DNA of 64,000 bases. It comes from Physcia stellaris. Taxonomy: Eukaryota; Ascomycota; Lecanoromycetes; Caliciales; Physciaceae. The notes beneath the pieces were generated by a model. The model saw nothing but the letters and a program-made list of their open reading frames with translations. It was not told the DNA's origin and ran no database searches. Both the position numbers and the translations under genes were made by a program. The stretch lies in assembly GCA_018902385.1 (NCBI GenBank), contig JABSSW010000012.1, forward strand, positions 62,001 through 126,000, written 5' to 3'. Below are positions 47,430-60,068 of the stretch, piece by piece. Within the stretch, counting starts at the first letter, position 1; each line of letters starts with the position of its first letter.

Positions 47430-48383
47430 TCATCCTATAACACCTCCCGTCCCGTTGTCGTTCGCAAGAATACCACCTAGAGGCGCACAAAGCTTATTTG
47501 CCAAGGCCGATTCCCCTACCAGCAACACTTAGCCCTCCATTCAACAAACACCATCCCAGAAGATAGAAAGAAATATGGACTCTTACGTATCACATCCGGA
47601 GCACTACAGTTCGTTCTCTCGCAAACAGCGACCGGGACAACCGCATCACGATTGTTACAGACACAAGATCGGTTGCCGAGGCTCCCACACGCATTCAACA
47701 GGCCTTTGCCGACAATACAATCTTGCTAAAAGGTCTTGGTTTTAGTCGCGACAGTAACACGGGACATACATGTTTGTGTTGAGATTTTCAGAAGGTGGTA
47801 AGGAGAGTAGCAGACTTACGGCGCACTGAGGGTAGTTCTTCAGCTTGGAAGCGTCCTTCCCTTTGGTCGCTTCAATAGCGATTGGTGTAGAGGACGCTAT
47901 GGTTGCTGAGACTGCTGAAGCGAGTGTGGCGTTCCGTTGATAGAGAGGCTCGCAGAAGGTTGCATCAAGCCGATCGGCCGCTGTGATATACATAGCAAGA
48001 CTTAGCAGCCAGATGATGCGAATAACTTTCAAAGCATATCGCACGCAGGTGCGCAGAAAAAACCCAGGGTAGATTGGGGGAAGAGGATTCTCACACTTTC
48101 GGTCTTGCCGACTACACACAGCAGCTTGGCAAATCTCTGTTGCAACGCGGAAATCGACACCACAAAGCTGGATCAGACTGTCCGGGTTAGTTACTGCGAA
48201 CAGGGACGATCGTTGGCAGATTCTCTTTGGAAAAGTCCAATCAGCTACATTTATTTCTTGCTCCGAATGACAGCTTACTGCGCAGGACGGGTAGCTCAAA
48301 GACGAACATCGAGAGCTAGACTGGTCTGACGTTGCCGATATCAAGCCCACAGTAATCGCAAGAAACAAAGAAGGAATCTTCAT
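47430..48383 (-). CDS. Secreted CFEM protein with two CFEM-like modules
   Basis: Five exons (48279-48383, 48095-48224, 47820-47980, 47587-47725, 47430-47476) with GT...AG introns give 193 residues in one frame. M-K-I-P-S-L-F-L-A-I-T-V-G-L-I-S-A is a signal peptide. Module 1 has Y-P-S-C-A-R-I-C and L-C-G-V-D-F...I-C-Q-A-A-V-C-S-R-Q-D. Module 2 has Y-P-Q-C-A-Q-D-C, N-A-C-G-S-L-G-N-R-S-C-V-C and V-C-E-R-T-N-C-S-A-P-D. Both copy the spaced-Cys CFEM pattern; module 1 lacks some central Cys. CFEM proteins act at the fungal surface in heme or iron handling, adhesion or host interaction. In both modules an intron interrupts the domain just after the first C-A, supporting duplication. The C-terminus is short, with no clear GPI signal. 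Confidence 0.75.
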
Positions 48384-50692
48384 TGCTGCTCTTTGTCGCT
48401 AGTTGGCCGTACCCTTGATGGCAAGCCAAAGCTTCTGTGTTCTCCAGGGATGCGAGGTTTGAATTTTTGATACGATGGTGTCAATGAGTCTAGTAGTCTT
48501 TTTATGGGTAGACCGAGGTCGATCATCCGACCTCAATCGCGAGCTTTGCTGGTGAACAGATGATCAAACAGATCCGCAACTGCGTTCTGGAAGTGATGAT
48601 GAGGCAGAAAAGTGACCAGAGCCAGAGCGGGGAAACAAGTAAGCCACAGATGCCACCATGCAGAAGGATGCCGTTCGAAGCACCATGACGACTACACATC
48701 ACGCGATCGGATGAATCTTCTCGCATTTGCACACTGTGCAGAAAATTGACACACCAGCTTGAAATGTAGTTAATTCTAACATCTAGATAGGTTGCCTCAT
48801 CGTTGCTACGTATTACTTAGATTCGGAGAGTAGTGTCTTAACAAGCAGTCTCACTATTAACCGCGTCTCATTATGAAGTCATGATTTTAGAAAAGGGGTA
48901 ATTCCATCTTAGTATGGCCGAAAAGTAAGGAGACTTGTAGGTCCAATTTGAGCTTTGACTGACTTACTGTCCGTTGATGACCGAACATCCTTCTTAAAGA
49001 AGTCGCTGACGCGAAGTTCATAGGCTTCAATGATTACAATAGCTAGACTAGTTACCATTGCATCGAGCGTGTAGCACTTCGGCCAACAACGATCAACATG
49101 AGCCTCACCGTACAAGGACCTGGAGCTAGCCCAAAAGCGTTCTGCATCTCTCGAGCCGTAGGCGTCGAGCCATAAGAGCCAGCCTCCACCCATGGGATAG
49201 CGAGGTCAACCCCCACTTCACCTGTTCATTTGTCGTCCTCGACGTTGAGCCAATTAGGCTGCCGGAATATGGATGGGAATCTGAAGCGATAATACCGTTC
49301 TGGAGGTACTGTACGGCCCAAAGATGCATGACCCATGCAATTATCGATCCTGGCACCCCTAGTCTAAGTGGAGGCTGTCTGGAGGTTATTGCCAGATGAC
49401 TACTCCAAGTATAGTCCGCCGTAGCCGGAGTGCCTTTTTGGGGTGGCCTGGTGCGTTGGCTCTAGGCTCACCTGGCCCCTGACCAAAATAAAAAGGTCCC
49501 ATACCAGTGCATGGGACATTGATTGATTGTATCACTGTAGGACTTGACCCACTGTGTGATGAACGCCATGGATGCGAGTTCTTGTAGACATTGGTTCTCC
49601 GCATTGATACCTCGGTCGGACCAGTGACCACTCGCGAGCCTAAGATAACCATGATCGATGAGACCTCTAGCTAAGCACGAAGGTGGATTGAAGACAATCA
49701 AGTCAGGAAGTCCACTCGACTAAGCATGCCACGCTCAAGGTTGCTTGAAGACAAGGCAACAAATGTGCAAGGCGATGTCAAGCAGCTACTAGCGTCCGCG
49801 AAGTGATCGATCTGACTTCTGCGTGCTGTTCACATGGCGTGGATATTTTAGTGCGTAGGCGTGAGCAATGTTGTCGATCAAAGGTGGCAAGCATTCTTTG
49901 ATTAATAATCAAAGTCGGTCCGTCACGGGAGTCAGTGAATTTGGCACTTATCGGATAAGACTCGATGACAACTTCCGAGCTCCCCAGCCAGTCAGACACG
50001 TACGCCAGCTATCTTTGCGGCATTAGCTAAAGCGGACCGTTTATGTGGAAACCCTTGTAGTCTTCTGTAGCGCGGCATGTCCGCGTGTACTAAGGCAAGC
50101 CTGGACCCCGAACACGCCTGTCATTAATATGAAACCTATCATTTCGCCGACCAAAAGGAGCTGCTCGCATGGCAAATGTGACGAGACTGAGAATCAAGCT
50201 CTGTGCGTTCGGCGTCAGCAGTACGTCCTGGTCTCAAAGTAGGCAACTCCATCCGGCCAGCAAACACGAGAAGCCAAGCCGTGATCTTCCAGAAGACATC
50301 AGAGCAGAACGCAGCGTCGCGATATGGATCCTAGAGATAAGAGAGTTTTTGACAGTGCCTACAAGCATTCGTCCATGGTCTCGGGCTCTCAGCTTCGCAA
50401 TAAATGCAAGCGAGCGAGCCGCTAGATGTCAGAAGGATCTAGCGGCATGCGGGGATTTGGACTTTATCTCAATCGCTGCCCACCACAACCTCGAGTATCG
50501 AGTGGACTAATAAAGCCTTTTAAAGTCTTGGTTATGGGGAGTACTTACATCCCTCGTCCGCCGTATGCTTTGAAGACTTCCCTGGACGTTCCTCCGTGAC
50601 GGCGGACAGGCCCACTTGTCTGCGAGTCTGGCTCAATCATTTCGTCCAGCTGCTTTTCTTGACACCCCGCTTCTTTTACACATCAACCCATC
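48384..50692. other. Intergenic, nothing recognised
   Basis: A 2.3-kb stretch of normal composition. Minus-strand frames at 49193-48909 and 49652-49386 and the plus frame at 50169-50510 show no motif. Only the upstream region of the permease at the right end has an evident role. Confidence 0.5.
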
Positions 50693-52617
50693 ATGGAATC
50701 CAAAGAGGACAAACTTCACACTCATGTGATCAGCGACGATGCGGAACCTGTTGCAGTAGAAGGGATGGATCCTACAGGAGTACTTGTCAAGCCCAAGTGG
50801 AGAGGAACGTCTCAAGATAAGATGGACATGGAAACTCTGGGACGACACCAAGTGTTGCGGGTATGATGACAGTCGTGTTACAATATGGCTTTGCTCATTC
50901 CCTGCCGTTTTTAACAAGCCATCTAGAGAAATTTCCACTTTCTTTCACTGCTCGGATTTGGAAGCACACTTATATGCACTTGGGAAATATTATTAGCGTG
51001 AGACACGCGACAATCGTCGCCAACTTGGACGATGACTGATATGGGACTCAGAGATATTCTTTTCATCAGTACCAATGGTGGCACAGGGGACTTGTTCTGG
51101 GGATACATTGTCGTCCTCATGGGAGTTGCATTGACCTATGCTAGTTTGGCCGAGATGGCTTCCATGTAAGCCGATGGCTAACACGAGATTTTCGACTTCT
51201 GACGGCTCTTAGGGCGCCCTCCGCTGGGGGTCAATATCACTGGGTATCTGAATTTGCTCCGCCAAAGCATCAGAAATTCCTGAGTTATCTAGTTGGTACT
51301 TCGTCTTCTTCATGCCATCCTTGGTCGGATTCTGGCTCACCACCAACAGGTTGGATCTGTATGACGGGATGGCAGGCGGGACTACTGTCTGTTGGATTCA
51401 TTGCTGGGACCGTCATACAGGGTCTGATCGTTCTGAACAACCCCTCGTATGGTTTTGAACGTTGGCATGGGACTCTGCTCGTCTGGGCAATAACCGCGTT
51501 CTGCGTAATATTCAACACCGCTCTAGCTAAGAGACTCCCAGTGGTAGAGAGTATAGTCCTAGGCATCCATATGATAGGTTTCCTTGCCGTCGTAATACCG
51601 TTATGGATTCTTTCACCTCGAGCTACAGCCGCTGAGGCTCTGATGACTTTTACAAATGGAGGCGGATGGCCCACATTAGGTCTATCGGCCATGATTGGCC
51701 TTCTGACGCCCATGGGTTCTCTGTTGGGTTTCGACTGTGCGGTCCACATGTGTTGGTGATGTCCTTCAACTCTAATGTCCCGGAGGTATGCTGATAATTA
51801 TAACCAGCGGAAGAAGTGGAGGATGCCAGCTGGACTCTTCCAAGTTCTATCATGTGGTCTGTGTATTTGAACGGAGCGATGGGCTTCATCATGGCTATCA
51901 CAATGTGTTACTGTCTCGGAGATCTTTCAGAAATTATCGATACACCAACAGGATATCCTTTCATTCAGGTCTTCTACAATGCCACCAAAAGTTATGCTGC
52001 GACCAATGTCATGGTCACCATCATAATCATCACTCTCACCGCCTGCTGTGTTAGTGAGGTTGCGACAACTTCGAGGCAGCTTTGGTCATTCGCACGCGAC
52101 AAAGGGGTCCCGTTCTCGGATTGGCTTGCATATGTAAGCATGCCACTGATAGGTTTGCGATACCGGCTTAAAGTCGTATCAGGTCTCGCCCACGATGCAT
52201 GTACCTCTTCGTGCTACGCTTGTGTCTCTGTGCATAACCTGCATCGTATCATTGATCAATATTGGTTCCACCAGCGCGCTGAACGCTATCGTCTCCCTTG
52301 GTGTCGTTGCTCTTCTCAGCTCTTACTGGATCACTATTGCCTGTTTGGTCTGGAGACGACTAAAGGGAGAACCGCTACCACCACGAAGGTGGTCTCTTGG
52401 TCGATACGGTTTAGCCATCAACATCATGTCGCTTGTCTTTCTTATACCAATATATTTTTTTGCCTTCTGGCCAGCTGTAACGCCAGTTGAGGCTAGCTCC
52501 ATGAATTGGGCGGTGCTGATGTACAGTGCGGTCGTTATCTTCTCGTTGGTGTATTATTTTATTTGGGGAAAACACTTCTACGTCGGTCCGGTTATGGTAG
52601 TTAAGCGGGACATGTAG
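50693..52617 (+). CDS. APC-family permease (GABA/choline/amino-acid transporter type)
   Basis: Seven exons (50693-50860, 50927-50997, 51052-51165, 51213-51295, 51350-51751, 51808-52133, 52183-52617) join in frame to 532 residues with an acidic/charged N-terminus and about 12 hydrophobic segments. Diagnostic stretches are R-N-F-H-F-L-S-L-L-G-F-G, G-G-Q-Y-H-W-V-S-E-F-A-P, G-W-I-C-M-T-G-W-Q-A, S-L-L-G-F-D-C-A-V-H-M-S-E-E-V and F-A-R-D-K-G-V-P-F. These are typical of fungal Uga4/Hnm1-type transporters of the plasma membrane (or vacuole) that import GABA, choline or polyamines. The frame and all introns look intact. The substrate cannot be read from the sequence, and there is no partner gene next to it. 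Confidence 0.88.
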
Positions 52618-54851
52618 CCTTGGAGTCATCCGCAGACAATGCTCGTGATAGAAATGGGTTGCTCTGGCCGTATATTTCCAACGGCAACGTGTATTGCAGA
52701 TGTTGTTATACAGCGTTGACATCCCGAGAGTTAAGGAATGTGTTGCCAAACCAAACGCCAGGCGACTATCAGGTAAATGGTTATGGCTTGCTTCACCTCA
52801 ACTTTATCTGGGCGAGTGGGGACTGAAAGAAGGTGATTCGCTACATTCCTGTTTATGGACTATAAGTCAGATACGGTGACATGATGATACGACAACAAGA
52901 TTGGTGGAGTGTATATGAGAGTGGTCGTAGAGGTGGCACGCGTGGGTAGAACTAGCGCAACAAAAAGAGATTAGCGTCAGTTTAGTCAGCAGATCTCCAA
53001 CAGCCTGCACGACCACGCGATGGGACAAACATCTCTTCGTTCGAGCAATCCGCGGCTCAATACTCGAATCTCCTCTGCGATCGATACCAGTCGGTCTGGA
53101 AGTGAAAACTCTTTCGCTTCGCATCCGCCGGAACGCCGAAGGCATCGCCATTCGAGTCGTTTTATCATCCCCCTTGGAACCCTCAAGTCAATAAAGATGT
53201 ACTCAGTCACGCCACGAATGCGGCAACTCCAAGCTTCAAATAACGGAGTGTGACCGAAAATGATCAGGCTTCTACGAGCGTACATCTAAGGGGTCTCCTG
53301 CACCCACCATGTTGGATCACTCATGCTTCAGCAATCACTTGGTGGGGCTTCGACCACATTTCTCTACATCCTGACCATCTTTCCACAAGCTGGACCATAT
53401 TGCGAGCATTTCAAACATCAGATCTCTCAGCCAATCATGGAACCTGGCATGTCTAATAAGTAGACCTGAGCCTCTTCAAGAATTACACAGATTGGACCGC
53501 TTTCAGTATCTCATCTGGCAAGCCCTCGAGACCTATCGCACACCAAGCATTTCTTTGGCCTTCAAGGTACCTTACCCTGCATTTATCTGCATCACCCTAC
53601 GAATAGAATTTGACTAAATGGCAGTGCGCTCATGCAGTACCCTTCAGTTCTCCGCACCCTCCTTGCCCTCACCCTAGTCTACGATCGCCATCTATCTCTC
53701 GCCTCCCCCTCCACCTCCTTTACCAACCTTCACAACCGATGAAGCCTACCACATGCAGCACGTCACCAAAGTCTTCGATATCACTCAATCCGCCGCCCCC
53801 ATCTCTTACCACGGCCTAATCTTCCTATCAGAAGCCGTTGCAATATGGGGTACACCGGCTTTTCTAAACATACTCACCTTTGCCCGCTTCGAAGCCGGGT
53901 AGTACCACTACCATGGCTGAATAAAAAATGGCTAAGGTTGAGCGAGGGAAGAAGGAGACTGAAGAAAGCGGAGCGGCTGGAGGTGTTCGGCGCGCAGGAA
54001 TTCAAGATTGGCGTCAGCGGCTTATCTGGAGCAAAAGGGATAAAATACCTGTTTTTGAGAATATAAAACGACACTGCGAGCTCTATAGGGAATACACAGC
54101 GGACAAGCGGGGAGAAAACCATACCAACAGCCCACCATGATGCTGGCGCAAGCGCTCACCCTATCCGAAGTGGAACATCATACGATAACAGTACCTACTT
54201 GGGACTTGTTCGGTCATCTAAACCCGGCATTTCGGTTGCTCGAAGGGAACGACGAGACTACACTATTTGCGTTGGCATGGCCAGGTGAGACCCTGGTACT
54301 TACTCATTCGGCCAAGGCTGAGATGGAGTGCCAGATACAATTTTTTGGAAAAAATGTATGAAAAAGGAGGCGTTGAAGGGAAAAGAAGCTTGTGGAGTTG
54401 TTGGTTTGGCCCAGGAGGGAGTTGGGATAATGGACCCGCCATCACGGGTAGAGAGAAGTGCGTCGTGTCAGTCAAGGAGGAATCTCAGCAAAAAGAATAA
54501 TTGGTCTGAAAGCAACTTTCCGGAGCCAACAGCGCAACATGTTTCACAACTACACAAATCGGTAGATGCCAGTCAAACCACTTATAAGACTCGTTGCATC
54601 AAATACTCATAATCACCATTACTCCTCAAAAATAGCACTAAAAGTCATCATGCATTGACATAATATCACTACTACCCTCAACATGAGTTAAAGGCGAATT
54701 CTTATCACAGCTCGACGACAACAACGTCTTCTTCTTTGGTCGTTTGAGAAGGTCATAAAGATTGACGAAATAATAGTGCAAGCGTTCTATGAATACATTA
54801 TGTTAATTCCTGCTTCCACGGATCTCTCAGTGCATCGTCAAGTCCAGTCAT
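52618..54851. other. Intergenic with weak coding remnants
   Basis: Most of this stretch holds nothing I can support. Near 53640-53900 two overlapping frames look partly coding: one from 53633 begins M-Q-Y-P-S-V-L-R-T-L-L-A-L, and one about 53720-53902 contains H-M-Q-H-V-T-K-V-F-D-I and S-Y-H-G-L-I-F-L-S-E-A-V-A. Another short frame at 54137-54361 has W-D-L-F-G-H-L-N-P-A-F-R-L-L. None was recognised; they may be relics of one gene. Confidence 0.35.
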
Positions 54852-55673
54852 CTAGAAGAATGAACCAAGAAACCTGACTTTCTTTCCTTGGTCCTTCTCC
54901 TCCTGACCCTGCTTCTCCTGTGCCTTCAGCTTGTCCCTCTCCTCGTGCTTCTGCTTCACCCGTTCCTTCAACTTCTCCTCGGCCTTCACTTTTTCCCGCG
55001 CTTCCCGCTTCTCCCTCTCCCTCCTCTCTCCTCTCTCAGCATCTATATCCTGCAAGCAGCGCCGCCACATCAGGAGCGTCTTCCCCCAGCTCTTCAGGAA
55101 CCCTTTTCGAATACCCTTCACTTCCTCCTTGCTGGCCCCCTTGCTCGCACCTTTACGCAGGCTCATCGTATCGTGCCGGACATCTGAGCCGAATTCGGCT
55201 TCATGCAACACCCCTTCCAGATCGGCGACAAGCTGCTTTGCCTGTTGGCGTCTGAGAGGAGACTCGAGGTAGATGTAGTTGTAGCGCAGATACTCCACAT
55301 CAGCGACGAGGGCGCGCCATGCTGTGTAGCCCGCGGCACTGGGCGATTCAGCCGCGCGGTCGTCGAATTGGCTGATGAGGCGTGCGAAGAGTTCCGTGTT
55401 GTTGCGAGGTCGGGAGGGGAGTTTGCGGGAGGTGGTTTTTGATGAGCTTGGTTGTGGGGACGATGAGTGCCGGTGGCTGTTGCCTACTGCTTGTACTTCT
55501 TTCCCCTTGGATTTAGAAGCCGACTTTGTGAGTTTGTAGGTTTCTGTTGTGGTTTTTGTGAGCTTGTATTCGTGGTCGGAGTCTAGATCGATGGCGAGTT
55601 TGGAAAGATCGAGTTCGTTTGGGTTTCGCACTCGCTTGGACATGGTCAAGGTTTTATCTTTGTGGCCGGACAT
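54852..55673 (-). CDS. Hypothetical coiled-coil protein
   Basis: A single 273-residue frame starts at ATG 55673 (M-S-G-H-K-D-K-T-L-T-M-S-K-R). The N-terminal 90 residues are Ser/Lys-rich and likely disordered. A helical middle (about 95-210) includes W-R-A-L-V-A-D-V-E-Y-L-R-Y-N and K-S-W-G-K-T-L-L-M-W-R-R. The C-terminus (about 210-265) is an almost uninterrupted Glu/Lys/Arg helix, probably a coiled coil, ending V-R-F-L-G-S-F-F. No domain was recognised, so it is a typical fungal lineage-specific protein. Opposite-strand frames at 54888-55442 are shadows of its biased composition. A 16-bp repeat lies in its upstream region. Confidence 0.65.
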   Translation of the reverse strand: MSGHKDKTLTMSKRVRNPNELDLSKLAIDLDSDHEYKLTKTTTETYKLTKSASKSKGKEVQAVGNSHRHSSSPQPSSSKTTSRKLPSRPRNNTELFARLISQFDDRAAESPSAAGYTAWRALVADVEYLRYNYIYLESPLRRQQAKQLVADLEGVLHEAEFGSDVRHDTMSLRKGASKGASKEEVKGIRKGFLKSWGKTLLMWRRCLQDIDAERGERREREKREAREKVKAEEKLKERVKQKHEERDKLKAQEKQGQEEKDQGKKVRFLGSFF

Positions 55674-55842
55674 GTTGGCTGTTCGCTGGATGACGGTTGT
55701 TGTTATTTTAGTTACTAGTAGGAGGTTGATGATAGGGAAAGAAAGTTGCAGATTGAAGAGGGAAGAGTGGGGATTTATGTAGATCTGAGAGACGTTGACT
55801 CTGCATCAGAAGCCGAGGGAGTCTTGTTATGGAGTCCTGACT

Positions 55843-56035
55843 CTGTCATTGTTGGAATCTGTCATCGTCAGACTTTGTCATTGATAGACTCCGCCATTGT
55901 TAGACTTTGCCATTGTTAGACTCTGTTCTTGTTAGACTCTGTCATTGTTAGACTCTGTCATTGTTAGACTCCGCCATTGTTAGACTTTGTCATTGTTAGA
56001 CACTGTTCTTGTTGTCTCTGTCATTGTCAGTCAGG
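55843..56035. repeat. 16-bp minisatellite GTTAGACTCTGTCATT
   Basis: About ten or more units of GTTAGACTCTGTCATT follow at 16-bp spacing (for example 55931, 55947, 55963, 55979), with variants CCGCCATT and TTGCCATT. It lies between the start of the coiled-coil gene and the end of the RTA1-like gene. The interval 55674-56347 holds no other feature. Confidence 0.85.
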
Positions 56036-56347
56036 GTATTCTGAATCTTGAAATCCAGAACAGTTGTGTAGAAAGATGGGAACCATGATACGCTGAATGA
56101 AGCAAGTATGACGAGCTCGACCGCTTGGCCATCGTGTAATCCAAACCGTGAATGTCTGCTATGATCGAATCTGAAGAGCGTACAGTGTGAGATCGCTAAG
56201 GAGTGAAGGACGACATCGACCAAAATAGGGAATGATCAAAACAACACAAGGCGAGTCCAGAGACTCACAATGGCATCCTCAAAATCTTTCACGATCATGG
56301 ATTGGAATTATCGTAATCTTCTTAGGATAGCCAACAGCCTCTCCAAA

Positions 56348-57427
56348 CTAAACGTGTCCCTTCCGAGTTTCAACAGATTCACTACGATTACTCCCTGTAC
56401 CAAGCGCAAAACTTCCCTTACACAAGGGCCACTCCTCGGGCCTGAGCCAGAATTTCGCACCATCAGCTCTTCCCCAGATCGCTCCAGCCACATCAAATAA
56501 ATCAATGTAAGTAATCCACGCTGGACGTCGATCAATCCAGCCAGGGCCCAGTCGCTCGGTCTGGCCATTTGTGTCAAGATAACGCTTATGCTCCGCCGGC
56601 AGAAAACGACCCGGATGTATCGCATTAAGCCAACACGTGTAGATGACCATGGGAGCAGCTTCGAAAGTGTAAAGGTACCACTCGTTGTCCGCAACAGTGC
56701 CGCAGTTGATGGATTCGCAACCGTCTTTGTATTTGCCGAAAGATTCTACGGCACGGAAGATGCAGCGTAGAAGAATAAGCGTCGCCGTGCCGTAAAGCAT
56801 GATGAATACGGAGCGCACGTTCGGCACAAGCATCTTCGTTCGCTTACATCGGATGTGCAGATGGGCTACGATACTCATGAAGAAGCACTCCACTACCGCT
56901 TGTAGAACAAGCGAGATGGATATGAATCTTCCTCCACTAGTGTACTGCGAAGAGCCTGGCTTATTTTGAGATATCCGGATCGCGCCAACCGCGGTAAGTG
57001 CTTCGACTGCGGCACCAATGTAGATGAAAAGGTAAAAGACTCGTCCGGGATGGAGAGGAGCGTGCATGGGAAGATAGTGCATTAGTCGTGCAAGAATGTT
57101 ATATTCAGCGGCGGCGTAGATAGGAGGGCCTGCGAGGACGAGAACTGTTTGCGCGATATAAAGATTCAAGTTCGTAAGATCCTGGGCTGACAAGGCGCGC
57201 ATGATCCAACCGCTGGTGAAGACAGCACCGCCCCAAACGAGGAAGAACATGATACTCCAATACCTATAACGGCTACACAATAAGTCAATGAGATAAAACC
57301 ATATACTGACTGCTTGTACTCACAAATTTTGGAAGACATGTATTGACAACGAGAGTCCGATCAGGGCTGCAAAAATTCCTGGGAGGACTGGGCTCGGCTC
57401 GTATGGGTAGGCATTGTATCTAATCAT
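56348..57427 (-). CDS. RTA1-like membrane protein (lipid-translocating exporter family)
   Basis: Exon 1 57324-57427 (M-I-R-Y-N-A-Y-P-Y-E-P-S-P) and exon 2 56348-57272 join across a 51-bp intron (GTGAGT...GTGTAG) into 342 residues. About seven hydrophobic helices are visible. Family marks include P-S-x-x-P-G-I-F-A-A-L-I-G near the start, A-G-P-P-I-Y-A-A-A-E-Y, G-R-F-I-S-I-S-L-V-L-Q, F-R-A-V-E-S-F and a W-Y-L-Y-T-F-E-A-A-P-M...H-P-G-R block near the end. RTA1 proteins (yeast Rta1, Rsb1) are linked to 7-aminocholesterol resistance and sphingoid-base export. The annotated in-frame ATG at 57280 lies inside the intron, so the upstream exon start is preferred. The protein looks intact. Confidence 0.88.
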
Positions 57428-58979
57428 TGTAATAGCTAATCGCCGTCTAAATTGATAGAAATATATATGGTAAACAATATAATGGGAAAGACGATCAAAG
57501 GAGATATAGCATCAATTCTAAGGGAGATGGCTACCCTTTATACCCACCCTTTCTAGCAAATCAGCCTTGTATCGCTATAGCCATGAGCCATCGATCTCAC
57601 GGCTCCCACTCGATCGATGAACAAATCATACATGTTTGATGGGGGCTTACATACATGCATGGCTGAGTCGAAAGCTCGGCATGACAAGTTCTGCATGAGC
57701 TGAGACGGTGAAATGAGCAACAAGAAGACCCTACATAAGGCCCAGCATACTGTTATACCACTGGACGAGTAACTATTGGTTGAAAAATCGATCAGCCGCT
57801 TAGGTATTCTGGGCCTATGTCAGCACTAGCCGCATTTGGTCATACTGTGCGCTCCTGTGATTCATCTTGGGAATCCCACAACTGAGGTTCTGGGAACAAC
57901 AATGTCACCTTGACACGAGTCATCAAGACTTTCGAGAAGAGTGTGGCTGGACGCAGTTGGACCAAGCTTCTCACACTCGTTTGCCGCCAAGGTGTCCCGC
58001 AGATGAACTGCGTGACGTGACGTTATCCAAAGCGTGAATCGGTTGACCTTGCGAATGTCAAAGCTATCTGCAAACTATTCTCAAGAGTCAGGAAGCACCT
58101 CTCAAGCAGCAAAGAAGAATTGTCGTGGTGTCTTGCGGAGTGGCTCATGCCCCTGTCAAGCGGAATCCGGGCCTGCAATAATGAACTCCTGTAAATCGAT
58201 GTTAATATCATACTCTTCACTTATGCATAGAAAGACAGGTGACAGTTGAAGGAGATTATCTTCTCATCACCAGAAATGGGTTCGCTCATCATCATGGTAC
58301 GATCGAGGGTCTGGCACCCTTCAGATCTCGGACGACTACTTCGCGACTGATGCTTTGCCTCTGGGATCCAAAGTACTTCCTATATTCCCCTCGAGACGCC
58401 AATTAACCTAATTTAGTTGACAGCTCCGACCACAGCGCTCATTGATTTGTCAGCGATTCAGAGCGCAGGAGCATGTTAGATATTATTGCAGCAGGACGTG
58501 GGACGCGGGACACGACGTAGAAGTCAGGCGTCTCGCATGCTTCAAGGGATAGGAAGATCCAGAATAAGGTAGATCGATATCCATACTTGTATCCGAGTTA
58601 CTTGTGCTCTCCAGCTCGAGCTTCTTATAAGATGAGCTAATGGACATGTACGTCATCTGCTGAGTCAGCAACCCTGCCAAGGGTCTAGACCAATCATGGC
58701 ACAAAACATTTTTTTGTGAGCAATGTCGCCGCCGGGATTTCTGTCGCTTCTTCAATCGCCGCTCATTTTGGAATAAAGTTGGGAAAAGAGTAATCTGTTG
58801 ACTTAATCACAACTTTGATTTATTCTCTCCGAGTCTGGCGCTCGAGAAGGCCTGCAGGAGGCAATTTCATCCCAATTCATTTGGATATCAGGCGCTGATC
58901 TTCTAGATTCGAAAGTGATGGCTACCAAAGTAAGAACGGTCCCTCGAAACGCAGAAGTCCATTCGAGCCCAAGACTGAC
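57428..58979. other. Intergenic between divergent RTA1-like and arsenite methyltransferase genes
   Basis: This is a 1.55-kb shared upstream region. Frames 58034-58249 plus and 58755-58483 minus have no motif. It probably contains both promoters, but I can point to no specific site. Confidence 0.5.
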
Positions 58980-59507
58980 ATGCCCCAGACCGCCCAACCA
59001 AATACGGGCATGAACAACTCCTTCGCATCAGACCCCACATCCCTCTACTCAAGCGTCCAGTCCCACTACGGCGAAGCAGCGAAAAGCGGCGACAGCGACT
59101 ACGGTCACGCCGTCGCTTCCGCATTCGGCTACTCCAAAGAGGAACTGACGAACATCCCCAAAGAGTCAAACCTGGGTCTCAGCTGCGGAAATCCCTTCGC
59201 GATCGCCAACTTGCGCGATGGGGAAACGGTGATAGACCTCGGAAGCGGTGCGGGCTTCGATGTCTTCCAGGCCGCTACGAAAGTCGGCAGTCAGGGCAAG
59301 GCGATTGGGGTTGATATGAATGATGTAATTCCCCTTTGCGGTCTTTGAAGCGTCCATCCGGATAGCAATCTCAGCAGAGGGTTTGGCTGATTGAGGGTTC
59401 AGGAAATGCTCTCCCGAGCCCGAAGTATCGCGCAAAAGAACAACGTCGATAACGCCTCTTTTGTGAAATCGCCCATCACCAAGATCGATCTTCCCGACGC
59501 AGAGGCA

Positions 59508-59539
<32 letters not shown>

Positions 59540-60068
59540 CGTGCCCGAGCCCGAAAAGCAGTTGGCGTTCGACGAGATGTTTCGGCTGCTCAAGCCCGAA
59601 GGTCGGGTGGCGATCAGCGACATCCTGTTGAAGCAGGATCTGCCGGATGATTTGAAGAGCGACGTAGCGCTGTATGTGGGGTGCATCGCTGGCGCTAGTC
59701 GGGTTGAGGGGTATCAGACGTATTTGAGGGAAGCGGGATTCAAAGGTGATGTTCATCAAGCTGTGGACAGGAGAGCACTCTTAAAGCTGACTCGGGACGA
59801 TGACCGCAGACGTATTGATCGTAGCTGATCAAAGCGATCTAAATATATATAAGACAGCATCGAAGGAGAAGACCGCGCTTGGATGCTGCAGTCCCGAAAG
59901 TAAGGCATCTGGTTGTAATGCTGCGGTAAAGAGGAGCTCGAAGTCGGAGAACATTGATCTCAATGAGTGGGCTGGTAAGCGTTCACAGTTCAATTTTCTC
60001 ATGGACCTTGTCGTGCTTACATGTTTACAGCATCGTTCAAGATATATGCTGTTAAGCCACAGAGTTAG
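58980..60068 (+). CDS. arsM: Arsenite S-adenosylmethionine methyltransferase
   Basis: Exons 58980-59324, 59403-59745, 59810-59974 and 60031-60068 give 296 residues in one frame. The SAM-binding motif is [10 protein letters not shown] (85-94), then G-V-D-M. Three conserved arsenic-binding cysteines are present: C69 (L-G-L-S-C-G-N-P), C157 (S-N-C-V-I-N-L) and C209 (Y-V-G-C-I-A-G-A). E-A-G-F-K-D-V-L-I-V continues across intron 2, and a C-C-S-P motif and N-E-W-A...I-Y-A-V-K-P close the protein. ArsM/AS3MT enzymes methylate As(III) to mono-, di- and trimethyl forms in the cytosol for detoxification. Length and order match the family and all splice sites are GT...AG. No other ars gene lies next to it. 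Confidence 0.92.

Noticed and set aside
54888-55442. Plus-strand frames opposite the coiled-coil gene
   Set aside because: Mirror of the Lys/Glu-rich codons; no start context or domain.
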